From NCBI RefSeq assembly GCF_009914055.1, contig NZ_CP028271.1, forward strand, positions 1,612,001-1,676,000: a stretch of DNA of 64,000 nucleotides, read 5' to 3'. This document shows positions 26,759 to 35,976 of this stretch, piece after piece (positions within the stretch are counted from its first letter, which is position 1; each line of letters starts with the position of its first letter). A model generated the notes under the pieces. The model was given only the letters and a program-made list of their open reading frames with translations, made no database searches and had not been told where the DNA came from. The stretch is from Mixta intestinalis (GTDB lineage Bacteria > Pseudomonadota > Gammaproteobacteria > Enterobacterales > Enterobacteriaceae). The translations under genes and the position numbers were made by a program.

Positions 26759-29360
26759 AGCGCGTATTACCAACAAGCGTAAAATCTCGCCGTTCTGGCT
26801 GCTGCCCTTTATCGCTTTGATGATCGCCGGATGGCTGCTGTGGACCAACTATCAGGAGCGCGGCACCACGGTCACCATCGATTTCGCTCAGGCTGACGGC
26901 ATCGTGCCGGGCCGGACGCCGGTGCGCTATCAGGGCGTCGAGGTCGGCACCGTACAGGGCATCAGCCTCAGCGACGATCTGCGTACGATAAAAGTGCGGG
27001 TCAGCATTAAAAGCGATATGCGTGACGCGCTGCGTGAGGATGCCCAGTTCTGGCTGGTCACGCCAAAAGCGTCACTGGCAGGCGTTTCTGGGCTGGATGC
27101 GCTGGTTGGCGGTAACTATATCGGCATGATGCCGGGCAAATCAGGGCAGCGAAAAGAGCATTTTGTGGCGCTGGATACCCAGCCCAAATACCGCGTGAAT
27201 ACCGGTGAGATGCTGGTACATCTGCATGCGCCCGATCTCGGTTCACTCAACACCGGCTCGCTGGTTTACTACCGCAAAATTCCGGTCGGACGCGTTTATG
27301 ATTACACCATCACCCCAGATAACAACGGCGTCACCGTTGATGTGCTGATCGAACGCCGCTTTACCAACCTGGTAAAAAAAGAGAGCCGTTTCTGGAACGT
27401 TTCCGGCATGAAGGCTGACGTTAGTCTTAACGGCGCAAAGATTGAACTGGAAAGCCTGACGGCACTGGTTAACGGCGCGATCGCTTTTGATTCACCGCCC
27501 TCTTCTCAACAGGCCGCCAGCGAAAGTAACTATCAGCTCTACCCCGACCTGGCGCACAGCCAGCGCGGCGTCATCGTGACGCTCGATCTGCCCGACGGAA
27601 AAGATCTGAAAGAAGGCAGCACGCCGCTGATTTATCAGGGGCTGGAAGTGGGTACGCTGACCAAAATGACGCTCCAGCCGGGCGGAAAAGTCAGCGGTGA
27701 ACTGACGCTCGATCCCTCCGTCGTTAGCCTGATGCGCAGCGGTACGCGCATTGAAATGCACAGCCCGAAAGTCAGCCTGAATAATCCCAGCCTGAGCGCG
27801 CTGCTGACCGGTGCCACGCTGGAACTCTTCCCCGGCGAGGGAGAACCGCAACAGCATTTCCAGGTGCGACAGAGCAATGAGGCGCTGTTGCAGCAACCTA
27901 ATGTCCTTTCCGTCCGCCTGACCGCACCAGAGAGCTACGGCATCAACGCCGGGCAGCCGATTATGCTGCGCGGTATCGAAATCGGCCAGGTTATCCGCCG
28001 TATCCTGACCACCAAAGGGGTGGAGTTTGAGGCGGCGATCGCCCCGGAACATCGTCATCTGGTTCATGCCGACAGCAAATTTATTATCAACAGCCGCCTT
28101 GACGTGAAATTTGGCCTGGACGGTATGAAAGTGCTGGGTGCCAGCGCCAGCGAGTGGATCGATGGCGGTATCCGGCTTGAGCCGGGGGCAAAAGGTGCAC
28201 CGCTTAATCACTATCCGCTCTACGCGAATGCAGAGAAAGCGGAGGAAGGCATTACCGGCGAACAGCCGCCAACCACATTAACACTGACCGCCAACAGTCT
28301 GCCCGATATTCAGCCTGGCTCAGTGGTGCTCTACCGCAAATTCCAGGTCGGGGAGATTGTTGACGTCACGCCGAAGGAAAACGAGTTTCTGGTGGCGGTA
28401 CATATCAAGCCGGAATACCGCAAGCTGCTGACGCCCGACAGCGTATTCTGGGCGGAAGGCGGCGCGAAGGTGCAGCTGAACGGCGCGGGCCTGACGGTAG
28501 AAGCCTCGCCGCTGAACCGGGCGCTGCGCGGTGCGATCAGTTTTGATAACCTGGCCGGGGCACGCAGCAGCAATAGCGAAAGGCGCGTGCTTTACCACTC
28601 CGAAACCGCCGCACGCGCCGTCGGCAGCCAGATTCTGCTGCATACCTATGACGGCAGCAAACTCGCCGCCGGGATGCCGATTCGCTATCTTGGTATCGAT
28701 ATCGGTCAGGTAGAAACGCTGGCGCTTAACCCGGCTCACAATCAGGTGATTGCCAAAGCAGTGCTCTACCCCGAATATGTTGACAGCTTCGCCCGCACCG
28801 GCAGCCGCTTCTCGGTGGTCTCCCCGGAGATCTCAGCTACCGGCGTCAATCATCTGGAAACGCTGCTACAGCCTTACATCAACGTCGATCCGGGTAAAGG
28901 TGGGCCGCTGCGCCGCTTTGAACTACAGGAAACCACGATTACCGATTCTCGCTATCTCGACGGTTTGAATATCGTCGTCGATGCGCCGGAAGCGGGATCG
29001 CTGGGCATCGGTACGCCGGTCTTGTTCCGCGGCGTGGAGGTAGGCACCGTAACCGGCACCTCGCTGGGCGGCATGGCGGATCGCGTTCAGGTGCAGCTGC
29101 GCATCAGCAAAAAATATCAGCATCTGGTGCGCAACAACTCCGTATTCTGGCTCGCCTCCGGTTATAACCTGGAGTTTGGTCTGATTGGCGGCGTGGTGAA
29201 AACCGGCACCTTCCAGCAGTTCATTCGCGGCGGCATCCAGTTCGCTACGCCGCCAACCGTTCCGCTGGCACCGCGTGCCGCTTCCGGCAAACATTTCCTG
29301 CTGCAGGAAGAAGAACCGAAAGAATGGCGTAAATGGGGAACGGCGATCCCCTCCTCGTAA
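26724..29360 (+). CDS. letB: MCE-domain intermembrane lipid tunnel LetB (YebT)
   Basis: An 878-aa protein with one N-terminal membrane helix (ISPFWLLPFIALMIAGWLLW) and seven tandem MCE domains, recognisable by repeated GxPVRYxGVEVGTV-like starts near residues 45, 160, 285, 395, 520, 640 and 755. Its hexamers stack to a periplasmic tube for phospholipids. ATG at 26730 is a second possible start. Translationally coupled to letA. Confidence 0.94.
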   Translation: MLMQHTPTTPTKARITNKRKISPFWLLPFIALMIAGWLLWTNYQERGTTVTIDFAQADGIVPGRTPVRYQGVEVGTVQGISLSDDLRTIKVRVSIKSDMRDALREDAQFWLVTPKASLAGVSGLDALVGGNYIGMMPGKSGQRKEHFVALDTQPKYRVNTGEMLVHLHAPDLGSLNTGSLVYYRKIPVGRVYDYTITPDNNGVTVDVLIERRFTNLVKKESRFWNVSGMKADVSLNGAKIELESLTALVNGAIAFDSPPSSQQAASESNYQLYPDLAHSQRGVIVTLDLPDGKDLKEGSTPLIYQGLEVGTLTKMTLQPGGKVSGELTLDPSVVSLMRSGTRIEMHSPKVSLNNPSLSALLTGATLELFPGEGEPQQHFQVRQSNEALLQQPNVLSVRLTAPESYGINAGQPIMLRGIEIGQVIRRILTTKGVEFEAAIAPEHRHLVHADSKFIINSRLDVKFGLDGMKVLGASASEWIDGGIRLEPGAKGAPLNHYPLYANAEKAEEGITGEQPPTTLTLTANSLPDIQPGSVVLYRKFQVGEIVDVTPKENEFLVAVHIKPEYRKLLTPDSVFWAEGGAKVQLNGAGLTVEASPLNRALRGAISFDNLAGARSSNSERRVLYHSETAARAVGSQILLHTYDGSKLAAGMPIRYLGIDIGQVETLALNPAHNQVIAKAVLYPEYVDSFARTGSRFSVVSPEISATGVNHLETLLQPYINVDPGKGGPLRRFELQETTITDSRYLDGLNIVVDAPEAGSLGIGTPVLFRGVEVGTVTGTSLGGMADRVQVQLRISKKYQHLVRNNSVFWLASGYNLEFGLIGGVVKTGTFQQFIRGGIQFATPPTVPLAPRAASGKHFLLQEEEPKEWRKWGTAIPSS

Positions 29361-29367
29361 TGGTTAC

Positions 29368-29393
29368 CGGGAGCCCGCACAGGGCTCCCGTTT
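29368..29393 (+). terminator. Terminator of letAB
   Basis: A 9-bp perfect stem (29368-29376 with 29382-29390) followed by a short TTT. Confidence 0.65.
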
Positions 29394-29462
29394 CATCGGC
29401 TTTTGCCGCAGCTGTGTTACACTTCCCGCCCTGTTCTTACCTGAAACTACCGGAACTCTGTC

Positions 29463-30902
29463 GTGGCCCAACAATCCAGAGCCAGCTTCCCTGAAGCCTT
29501 CCTTGACCTGATGCGTCAAACCCTGCCCGATGAGGCGAGCCTGCAAGCCTTTCTCGCTATCAGCCAGCAACCGCTACGCCGCAGCCTGCGGGTCAATACC
29601 CTGAAAATCAGCGTGGACGACTTTTTACGCCAGACGGCACGCTATGGCTGGCGGCTGACGCCGATTCCCTGGTGTGCAGAAGGTTTCTGGATTGAGCGCG
29701 ACGAGAGCGATGAGGCGCTGCCGCTGGGCAGCGTGGCGGAGCATCTGAGCGGGCTGTTCTATATTCAGGAAGCCAGTTCAATGCTGCCGGTCAGCGCACT
29801 GTTCGCGGCGCAGCCGCAGCCTGAGCGGGTAATGGACGTCGCGGCGGCACCCGGCTCGAAAACTACCCAGATGGCGGCGCTGATGAATAATCAGGGGCTG
29901 ATTCTGGCCAATGAATATGCCGCCAGCCGGGTAAAAGTACTGCACGCTAACCTCAGCCGCTGTGGCGTCAGCAATACGGCGCTGACCCACTTTGATGGAC
30001 GCGTGTTTGGCCCGGCGCTGCCGGAAGCCTTTGATGCCATCCTGCTTGATGCCCCCTGCTCCGGTGAAGGTGTGATCCGCAAAGATGCCGACGCGCTGCG
30101 CAACTGGACGCTGGAAAGCACCCACGCCATCGCTGCCACTCAGCGCGATCTGATCGACAGCGCCTTCCATGCCCTGAAGCCGGGCGGCACGCTGATCTAT
30201 TCAACCTGCACCCTCAACCGTCTGGAAAATCAGCAGGTGGTGAGCTGGCTTTGCGAACGCTACCCGGATGCGGTGGAGATTGAATCGCTGGCGCAGCTGT
30301 TTCCCGGCGCGCAACAGGCAGCAACGGCAGAAGGTTTTTTACATGTCTTTCCTCAATTGTTTGACAGCGAAGGGTTTTTCGTGGCGCGGCTGCGTAAAAC
30401 GGCGGCGGTGGAACCGATGCAGCAGCCCGGCTACAAAGTGGGAAAATTCCCTTTCAGCCCGCTGTCCCGTAAGGATGCGCAGCTGATAAAACAGGCCGCC
30501 GCCAAATCAGGCCTGCACTGGGACGATTCACTCACGCTGTGGCAGCGTGATAAAGAGATCTGGTTATTCCCGACGACGGTGGAATCCTTAATTGGGCGTG
30601 TGCGCTTCTCCCGTATCGGATTAAAGCTGGCGGAAACCTTTGCAAAAGGCTGTCGCTGGCAACATGAGGCCATTGTCGCACTGGCGCGCCCGGACGCAAC
30701 GAACAGCGTTGAGCTGGAAGAGAGCGAGGCGGAAGAATGGTATCGCGGGCGGGATATCTGGCCACAAAAGCCGCTGCCGCGTGATGAGGTGCTGGTAACC
30801 TGGCAGCAACAGCCCATTGGCCTGGCGAAAAAGGTTGGGCAGCGCCTGAAAAACAGCTATCCACGCGAGCTGGTGCGCGACGGAAAACTGTTTCGCGCCT
30901 GA
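29463..30902 (+). CDS. rsmF: 16S rRNA (cytosine-1407-C5)-methyltransferase RsmF
   Basis: A NOL1/NOP2/Sun-family enzyme. The SAM motif is VMDVAAAPGSKT (near residue 120), and the two catalytic Cys are in DAPCSGEG (near 197) and STCTLN (near 247). A C-terminal PUA-like region follows. Start is GTG (VAQQSR for MAQ). Length 479 aa equals the E. coli enzyme. Confidence 0.94.
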   Translation: MAQQSRASFPEAFLDLMRQTLPDEASLQAFLAISQQPLRRSLRVNTLKISVDDFLRQTARYGWRLTPIPWCAEGFWIERDESDEALPLGSVAEHLSGLFYIQEASSMLPVSALFAAQPQPERVMDVAAAPGSKTTQMAALMNNQGLILANEYAASRVKVLHANLSRCGVSNTALTHFDGRVFGPALPEAFDAILLDAPCSGEGVIRKDADALRNWTLESTHAIAATQRDLIDSAFHALKPGGTLIYSTCTLNRLENQQVVSWLCERYPDAVEIESLAQLFPGAQQAATAEGFLHVFPQLFDSEGFFVARLRKTAAVEPMQQPGYKVGKFPFSPLSRKDAQLIKQAAAKSGLHWDDSLTLWQRDKEIWLFPTTVESLIGRVRFSRIGLKLAETFAKGCRWQHEAIVALARPDATNSVELEESEAEEWYRGRDIWPQKPLPRDEVLVTWQQQPIGLAKKVGQRLKNSYPRELVRDGKLFRA

Positions 30903-31072
30903 TATACGTCATGCGCTGAGTGCCTTAGCTCCCGCCGCGATGCCGCACAAGCAGGCAACATCATTCACCATCTCTCCGCCTTTTGCCCACCTTAACCGCA
31001 ATATTGACCTGCGGTTAAGGCTACAACCGCTAAACTCACTGCGCTGAAGTAACCAGATAAGGCGCAGGCGAA

Positions 31073-31180
31073 ATGGATAGCCAGAAAAAATTTATTATCA
31101 TGCTGATCTTTCTTTTCATCGGCAGCCTGATGCTGCTGGAAATTCTTGCCCGCCTGGTCCATAAACTTATCGTCGGTTAG
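31073..31180 (+). CDS. Small single-span membrane protein (35 aa)
   Basis: MDSQKKF followed by a strong hydrophobic helix (IIMLIFLFIGSLMLLEILA) and a short basic tail. It has an AAGG upstream and lies 170 bases past rsmF. The yebV and yebW genes of E. coli found here are not recognisable. Function unknown. Confidence 0.55.
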   Translation: MDSQKKFIIMLIFLFIGSLMLLEILARLVHKLIVG

Positions 31181-31202
31181 CGGGTAGCCCGGCCTTCAGC
31201 CG

Positions 31203-32078
31203 TTACCGATCGTCAAGAAAGTGGATAACCGCATCGGTAAACTCTTTCGGTGCCTGTAAAAAAGCAAAGTGGCTGACGGTGGGTAAAATAAGCAGCCCGG
31301 CATCGGGAATGGTAGCGGCAATATGTTCAAGATGAGCCCGATCGATCGCCTCATCACGATCGCCATCGACAATTAATACCTGCGCCTTAATCTTGCGTAG
31401 CGCCTCATCATTCCATTCCGGCTGCGTCTGCCACATTTTGCTGATTTGCGTGACAAACGCCTGGTAGCCGTCGGGGGTTTTCGACAATTTTTTGTACTCT
31501 TCACCAGCGCGGGCAATGTAGGCAGCGAACACAGGATCGTTTTCCACGCCGGGTTTAACGCCGCTGGTGGTGGCGTTAGGCGCAAAGGCAAACACCTTCG
31601 CCACGCGCTGCGGGTGGCGCATCGCCATATCCAGGCCAATAATGGCGCCATCGCTCCAGCCTACGATATCGGCTTTATCGATATGTAATTTATCCATTAG
31701 CGCAACGACATCATCGGTCATTAAATCATAACCGTAAGGCTGGGCGTTGCGGGTACTGCGCCCGTGACCACGGCTGTCTACCACGATAACCTGATGATGT
31801 TTCGCCAGTTCCGGCACCTGCCATCCCCAGTAGTCGCTGTTTGCCAGGCCACCGTGCAGCAAAATAACCGGCGAACCCTGGCCAGCCACGCCATACCAGA
31901 GCTGAATGCCGTTGACCGCCGCGTAGCCGGTAGTGAGATCCGCCACCGGCGCAGGCGTCTGCGGCAAATGCTGCCAGCGCGTTCCCCAGTGGGTATGTTG
32001 CGTTTCCGTTTTTGCCTGCGTCAGCGCGGGTGCCAGCGCCATAACGCCTGCCAGTAATATTGCCGGTTTAGTATGCAT
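31203..32078 (-). CDS. Secreted alpha/beta hydrolase
   Basis: A 291-aa serine hydrolase. A signal peptide covers residues 1-22 (LTQA cleavage). The oxyanion motif is HGGLANSDYWGWQ, the nucleophile elbow GWSDG (near Ser145), the acid DGDRDEAID (near 240) and the histidine VSHFAFL (near 270), so the triad is complete. Substrate unknown; related sequences include haloperoxidase- and esterase-like enzymes. Periplasmic location is inferred. Confidence 0.8.
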   Translation of the reverse strand: MHTKPAILLAGVMALAPALTQAKTETQHTHWGTRWQHLPQTPAPVADLTTGYAAVNGIQLWYGVAGQGSPVILLHGGLANSDYWGWQVPELAKHHQVIVVDSRGHGRSTRNAQPYGYDLMTDDVVALMDKLHIDKADIVGWSDGAIIGLDMAMRHPQRVAKVFAFAPNATTSGVKPGVENDPVFAAYIARAGEEYKKLSKTPDGYQAFVTQISKMWQTQPEWNDEALRKIKAQVLIVDGDRDEAIDRAHLEHIAATIPDAGLLILPTVSHFAFLQAPKEFTDAVIHFLDDR

Positions 32079-32216
32079 CTTTTATTTTCCTGACGGCCCG
32101 CTGATACCGCGTTGCCGAATGGTGAGTTAACTGACCGGACGGATGAAAACCCGGAGATGACATTTTTACTACGCTTAACGCTCAGCCATTTATTACACAA
32201 ATTAATGAGGACCGCT

Positions 32217-32333
32217 ATGCAGCGCAGAGACTTTATCGGGTACGGCAGCGCTTTTATTGCGCTGGCGGCGAGGGTAAATTTGACGACAGGCGCAACGGAG
32301 ATGCCCTTTCCAGTACCAGTGCTTCCGTCATAA
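32217..32333 (+). pseudogene. Tat signal-peptide fragment of a lost exported protein
   Basis: A 38-codon frame with GAGG six bases before its ATG encodes MQRRDFIGYGSAFIALAA, a twin-arginine signal motif, then stops after 38 residues. It looks like the surviving 5' end of a Tat-exported enzyme; a genuine tiny Tat peptide is less likely. Bases 32334-32503 hold nothing else. Confidence 0.45.
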
Positions 32334-32503
32334 GACCATAATAATTAGGAATATCGCTATTGGTACAGGCTTACCAACAAAACGTGGCTTCAACGATTTT
32401 TAGCAGACAACTTCGCCACCGGGAAGTGTTGCGCGTCTGCGGTAACAGCCAGATGGGGTGATATTCTAAAAATAGCTGCCACGAGCAATACACGATCGCC
32501 CTG

Positions 32504-33553
32504 TCAGAGGTTACCGGCGGTTAATACCACCGCGCAGCGCAGGCTATCCGGCGAGCTGGATAAAATCAGCGTGCTCTCATCTTTGCCGATAGTGCGTTGT
32601 TTATAGCGCCAGGCGATAACAGCGATATGGTTTACCAGGCTGGCGCAGCCCAGATCGCCTGACGACAGAACGGGCGTAACCCTTATGTAATCATCCCTGC
32701 AAAGAAAAGCATGCAGTCGGGTCAGCGCAAAACCATACTCATCTGCACGCCAGATTTCCCCGTTGAGATCGGAAACGATATGGGTAATTTGTTCCGTCCT
32801 GACCTGCTGCAACGCCTGCATTGCCGCACTTGCCAGCCCGATACCGGTACAGGCGGTATCAGCCTGATGCAGATCGGTTTCTTGCCCGATACCCGCTGCT
32901 GACAGACAGCAACCCTGCCCGCTACCCGTCCCCAGCACAATCGCCGCTGCCCCCTCGCCCGGCACAAAACCATAGGGCTCAGGCACCATTTCGCCAGCAT
33001 CGAATCGGTAGCTCCCGTGCAGCAACCGCTCTGAATCCAGCTTTGTCAGCGTTTCCATCATCAGCCAGCATTCAACGCCTAAAACAATATCAAAAACCCG
33101 TTCGTTTCTTTTCTGGTTCTCCTTCTGCCTGTTGACGATCTCCCGGAGCGCAAGCCCCGCCTGCGCCGCGCCGCCTCTCAGCAACCGAATCGTGTCCCAG
33201 CGCACGCTATGCGCTTCGGCGCACCGAACCATGACCTGTTCCAGTTCTGCCGGAACGCCGATGCGATCGACCGGGGGAAGGATCAGCCAGAGGCGGTAGC
33301 GTTCCGGGGCGGGTAGCGCGCTCAGCTTCTTCCACAGGTTAGCCAGTAATTCGTTTGCCAACGTTTCCCAGCGTGCCGCGCCCGTAACCTTAAGCTGCGG
33401 GAAAAAACTCGCTTTAATGGGTACGCCACAGCGATCGACATATAGCGGATGTTTTCTGACCAGCGCCAGCTGGGTTTTTATGGCAATATCGGCCAGCTCA
33501 ATCGTTGGCCCGGCAGGAAATAAACACTCTGCGGCGACAATTTCAATAGTCAT
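32504..33553 (-). CDS. Ketosynthase-fold protein of a T6SS effector cluster, catalytic residues lost
   Basis: A 349-aa thiolase-fold protein. GFVPGEGAAAIVL (near residue 197) and SSGDLGCASLVNHIAV (near 300) are ketosynthase landmarks. The nucleophile Cys position reads GGAAQAGLAL, and the two catalytic His motifs (HGTGT, GHxxGAAG) read SDLNGEIW and SGDLGCAS, so the protein is probably not an acyltransferase. It overlaps the DUF2169 gene by four bases and ends the cluster. Such proteins recur beside DUF2169 and PAAR genes; their role is unknown. Confidence 0.72.
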   Translation of the reverse strand: MTIEIVAAECLFPAGPTIELADIAIKTQLALVRKHPLYVDRCGVPIKASFFPQLKVTGAARWETLANELLANLWKKLSALPAPERYRLWLILPPVDRIGVPAELEQVMVRCAEAHSVRWDTIRLLRGGAAQAGLALREIVNRQKENQKRNERVFDIVLGVECWLMMETLTKLDSERLLHGSYRFDAGEMVPEPYGFVPGEGAAAIVLGTGSGQGCCLSAAGIGQETDLHQADTACTGIGLASAAMQALQQVRTEQITHIVSDLNGEIWRADEYGFALTRLHAFLCRDDYIRVTPVLSSGDLGCASLVNHIAVIAWRYKQRTIGKDESTLILSSSPDSLRCAVVLTAGNL

Positions 33554-34530
33554 GCCTGCTCCAGTTCCGGGAACGCGCCGTCCGACGGTTGGCGATCGCG
33601 CTGGTTAATCCGTGTTTTCTCCCAGATGCGGGTGGACTTGAGCTGATTGACTCTATCGTGACAGTGTAACGCACTATGCCATACGAGGCTGACGCGCGGG
33701 TAGTCTGGCTCCAGTATCAGCGTATGGAGTTTGGGGCGCTGCTCTGTTGTCGTGCCGTCGGAAAAAGTGGTGGTTAACATTAACGCCTGACGAGGCAGAG
33801 AAAAGCTCATTACGGGATTCGTGCTTTGGTGAGGAGAGAGCAGGTTCGCCAGACCGATCCGTTCGCCGCCTTTCAGCGTCGTCTGCTGTGGTTTGGCTGC
33901 GATCTGCCAAAAAAGTGGATTAAAATCCTGCGGCGGCAGCGGATAACGCGTGGCCTGCCAGTGTGCATCATAGGTTCCTGCCAGCGCAGCACGCCCACGC
34001 CAGTGCGCCGGAAGCGGCCCAAAGCCAATCTCGCTGTCATCGTCGTGATGAAATTCAATCGCCGGTTTTTTTGTGCCCTGCGGGTTATAAAATTCGCCTT
34101 TATGGGCAGAGCCGGTTGCCATATTTTGATAGATCAGCGGGATTTTAATAAAGCCGTCAATATTTTCCGCATAAGCGAGAGGACGCCGGGGCCAGATTTT
34201 CGCCAGGCGTAGTAGTAGCGTTCCCGCCTTAAAGCCCGCCAGTACCGGAGAATGACGGGTAGTTTCCGGCACCCAGACATGACCATTGAGGATAATATCG
34301 GTGTAACGTTTTTCTGGTCCCAGGTCCGTTTCATAAAGCAGCTCGCCGGTTTTAAAATCTTTAACCGGTCCGCAGCAGACGGGCGGCTGCTCTGGCGACA
34401 GCGCCAGCATACCTGACGGAAGAATGTTATAGGTGGATTTTATCGCCACGATCCAGATTTCTTTGCCCGCGCTGTCTCGTATCCAGCCCCGCTCAGCGGC
34501 ATAGCGCGTTTCATTTTTCAGACGCCACAT
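33550..34530 (-). CDS. DUF2169 family T6SS effector chaperone/adaptor
   Basis: A 326-aa cytoplasmic protein. The DUF2169 core is in the first 300 residues (VAIKSTYNI, DLGPEKRYTDIILNGHVWVP). Family members act as chaperones that load PAAR-linked effectors on VgrG. ATGA overlap with the downstream ketosynthase-like gene suggests coupled production. Confidence 0.82.
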   Translation of the reverse strand: MWRLKNETRYAAERGWIRDSAGKEIWIVAIKSTYNILPSGMLALSPEQPPVCCGPVKDFKTGELLYETDLGPEKRYTDIILNGHVWVPETTRHSPVLAGFKAGTLLLRLAKIWPRRPLAYAENIDGFIKIPLIYQNMATGSAHKGEFYNPQGTKKPAIEFHHDDDSEIGFGPLPAHWRGRAALAGTYDAHWQATRYPLPPQDFNPLFWQIAAKPQQTTLKGGERIGLANLLSPHQSTNPVMSFSLPRQALMLTTTFSDGTTTEQRPKLHTLILEPDYPRVSLVWHSALHCHDRVNQLKSTRIWEKTRINQRDRQPSDGAFPELEQA

Positions 34531-34546
34531 CCCTGTGCCCCCAACC

Positions 34547-34780
34547 TCAGTTTAGCTCAACCCGTCCACCCGCTATCCGGTTGGTCCCTTCAGCATCGGT
34601 GAAAATATAGTCGCCTTTAATCATCACTTTGCCATCCGGGTAGAGCGTAATGCTCGATTTACCGCAGCGCAGCGTGATCTTTTTATCGGAGACCAGGCAG
34701 ATTTCATCCTGCGTTGTATTCTGCATCGCCGTTTCTCCTACAGGCCGCGATACTTTTTTTTCCTTACTGCTACTCAGCAT
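34547..34780 (-). CDS. Small VgrG-tip-like protein
   Basis: A 77-aa protein whose core KITLRCGKSSITLYPDGKV is like the end of the VgrG needle of this same cluster (AAMLVMKKDGTIIIKGTHI). Related DUF3540/DUF2345-type segments cap T6SS spikes. Two starts each have a good Shine-Dalgarno: ATG at 34780 (GGGAG, 7 bases) and ATG at 34726 (AGGAG, 8 bases). It lies 16 bases upstream of the DUF2169 gene. Confidence 0.6.
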   Translation of the reverse strand: MLSSSKEKKVSRPVGETAMQNTTQDEICLVSDKKITLRCGKSSITLYPDGKVMIKGDYIFTDAEGTNRIAGGRVELN

Positions 34781-34813
34781 ATCCTTTCTCCCGTCATGCT
34801 TTGCCTGGTTTGA

Positions 34814-35821
34814 TTAATCATCAAAGCGGCGAATCCATTGCAGCGTGGCCTCGCGGCTGTCCAGCGGCTCATCAACATCAATCAGCTCGCCGTCATAATC
34901 CTCAAACCGGATCGGGCGCGTAAAAGCAGCAACCTTGCGGTAGCGCTGCGGAACGATCCCCTGATATGTATCACCCAGCTGCGGCATCGGCCCTGCCATA
35001 ATGACAATGCCGCCATCATAAGGCTGGACATGACACTCCGGCTCCAGCGCCTCGCGGCAGCGATCCAGCCCGCCCAGCTCCTCCACCAGCGCATCCCCCA
35101 GCACCGTCAGCCAGTTCACGCCCTTGATACGGTTGGTAATGTATTTACGCTTTTTATCCTCTACGTAAGTTGTCGCTACAAGAAAACTGATATCATCCAT
35201 ATGATCCAGCCCCGGATGACGTTGCAGCAGCGGCCAGGTATAGCGGGCCGAAGGCGGCCCTGAGCAGGAGAAGCAAAATCCGGCGGTGCCAAACGCGGGC
35301 TTCACTACATTGCACCATTGCAGAACCATTTCCAGCAAGGTGTCAAAGTACGGGTTGCCCTGTTCATCACAGACCGGAATGGAGGCAACCACGCTGGAAA
35401 GGCTGTCTTCTCTGTTTACGCCACAGCCATAGAATCGCGCCTGCCAGGGGCTGGCGTTGAAAATTTTTCCCTGTCCGGTATCGTCATAAAAAAGGTGCGT
35501 ATCATAGCTGGCCTCATAGTTCAGGTTAGCCATTTTGTTCGCCAGCTTTTTCAGAAAGTCCTTTCTCATCAGGGAGACGCGCGACGAGCCTGACAGCGAA
35601 TAGCTGTTTAACCAGGGCGCAAAGCGTCGGTAGTAATCCTCTGCCAGCTGGTTCAGCGCGGGATAAAGCTGCCGTTGTTCACGTGGAGGAATAAACAGCT
35701 CCACGCCCAGCGCAATTCTGGCCCGGATCGTATTTTTTCCTTTAACAGCAATTTGGTCCAGCTGCGCCAGATTATGATCGTCAGGCAGCAACTCCCGTAA
35801 TGATTCCGTCTCTTTTTTCAT
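34814..35821 (-). CDS. DUF3396 immunity protein, second copy
   Basis: A 335-aa paralogue of the gene at 35977-36981, nearly identical over most of its length (for example IAVKGKNTIRARIALG and NEYxxRFxPWLNSYSLSG regions). DUF3396 proteins are the TsiV immunity partners of VRR-Nuc T6SS effectors in Salmonella. The start is the ATG at 35821 (MKKETESL); the open frame running up to 35953 is a decayed effector tail, listed separately. Confidence 0.82.
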   Translation of the reverse strand: MKKETESLRELLPDDHNLAQLDQIAVKGKNTIRARIALGVELFIPPREQRQLYPALNQLAEDYYRRFAPWLNSYSLSGSSRVSLMRKDFLKKLANKMANLNYEASYDTHLFYDDTGQGKIFNASPWQARFYGCGVNREDSLSSVVASIPVCDEQGNPYFDTLLEMVLQWCNVVKPAFGTAGFCFSCSGPPSARYTWPLLQRHPGLDHMDDISFLVATTYVEDKKRKYITNRIKGVNWLTVLGDALVEELGGLDRCREALEPECHVQPYDGGIVIMAGPMPQLGDTYQGIVPQRYRKVAAFTRPIRFEDYDGELIDVDEPLDSREATLQWIRRFDD

Positions 35822-35953
35822 TAATCCTTCAACAATTCCACAAAACATCACCTGAGAAACGGAAAGACCGTTGGGCCTTCTTGCTAATTTTGCGGTCACC
35901 GATAGCCAGGCAATAATTTTTTCGCCGCGACATAAGCGAACACTTTCTGGCAA
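35822..35953 (-). pseudogene. Decayed 3' end of a T6SS nuclease effector
   Basis: The frame reads AWLSVTAKLARRPNG, matching the C terminus of the intact effector (AWASVATRLARRART). At DNA level CTTCTTGCTAAT, GGTCACCGAT and CCAGGCAA blocks align in order with the end of the effector at 37040-37100. It precedes the second immunity gene exactly as the intact effector precedes the first, so it marks a duplicated effector-immunity unit. Confidence 0.75.
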
Positions 35954-35976
35954 CCCATTTTCCTGTACCGAAAAGA

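Noticed and set aside
27492..28211. 239-codon open frame on the minus strand
   Set aside because: Antisense shadow of letB, whose MCE repeats are clear.
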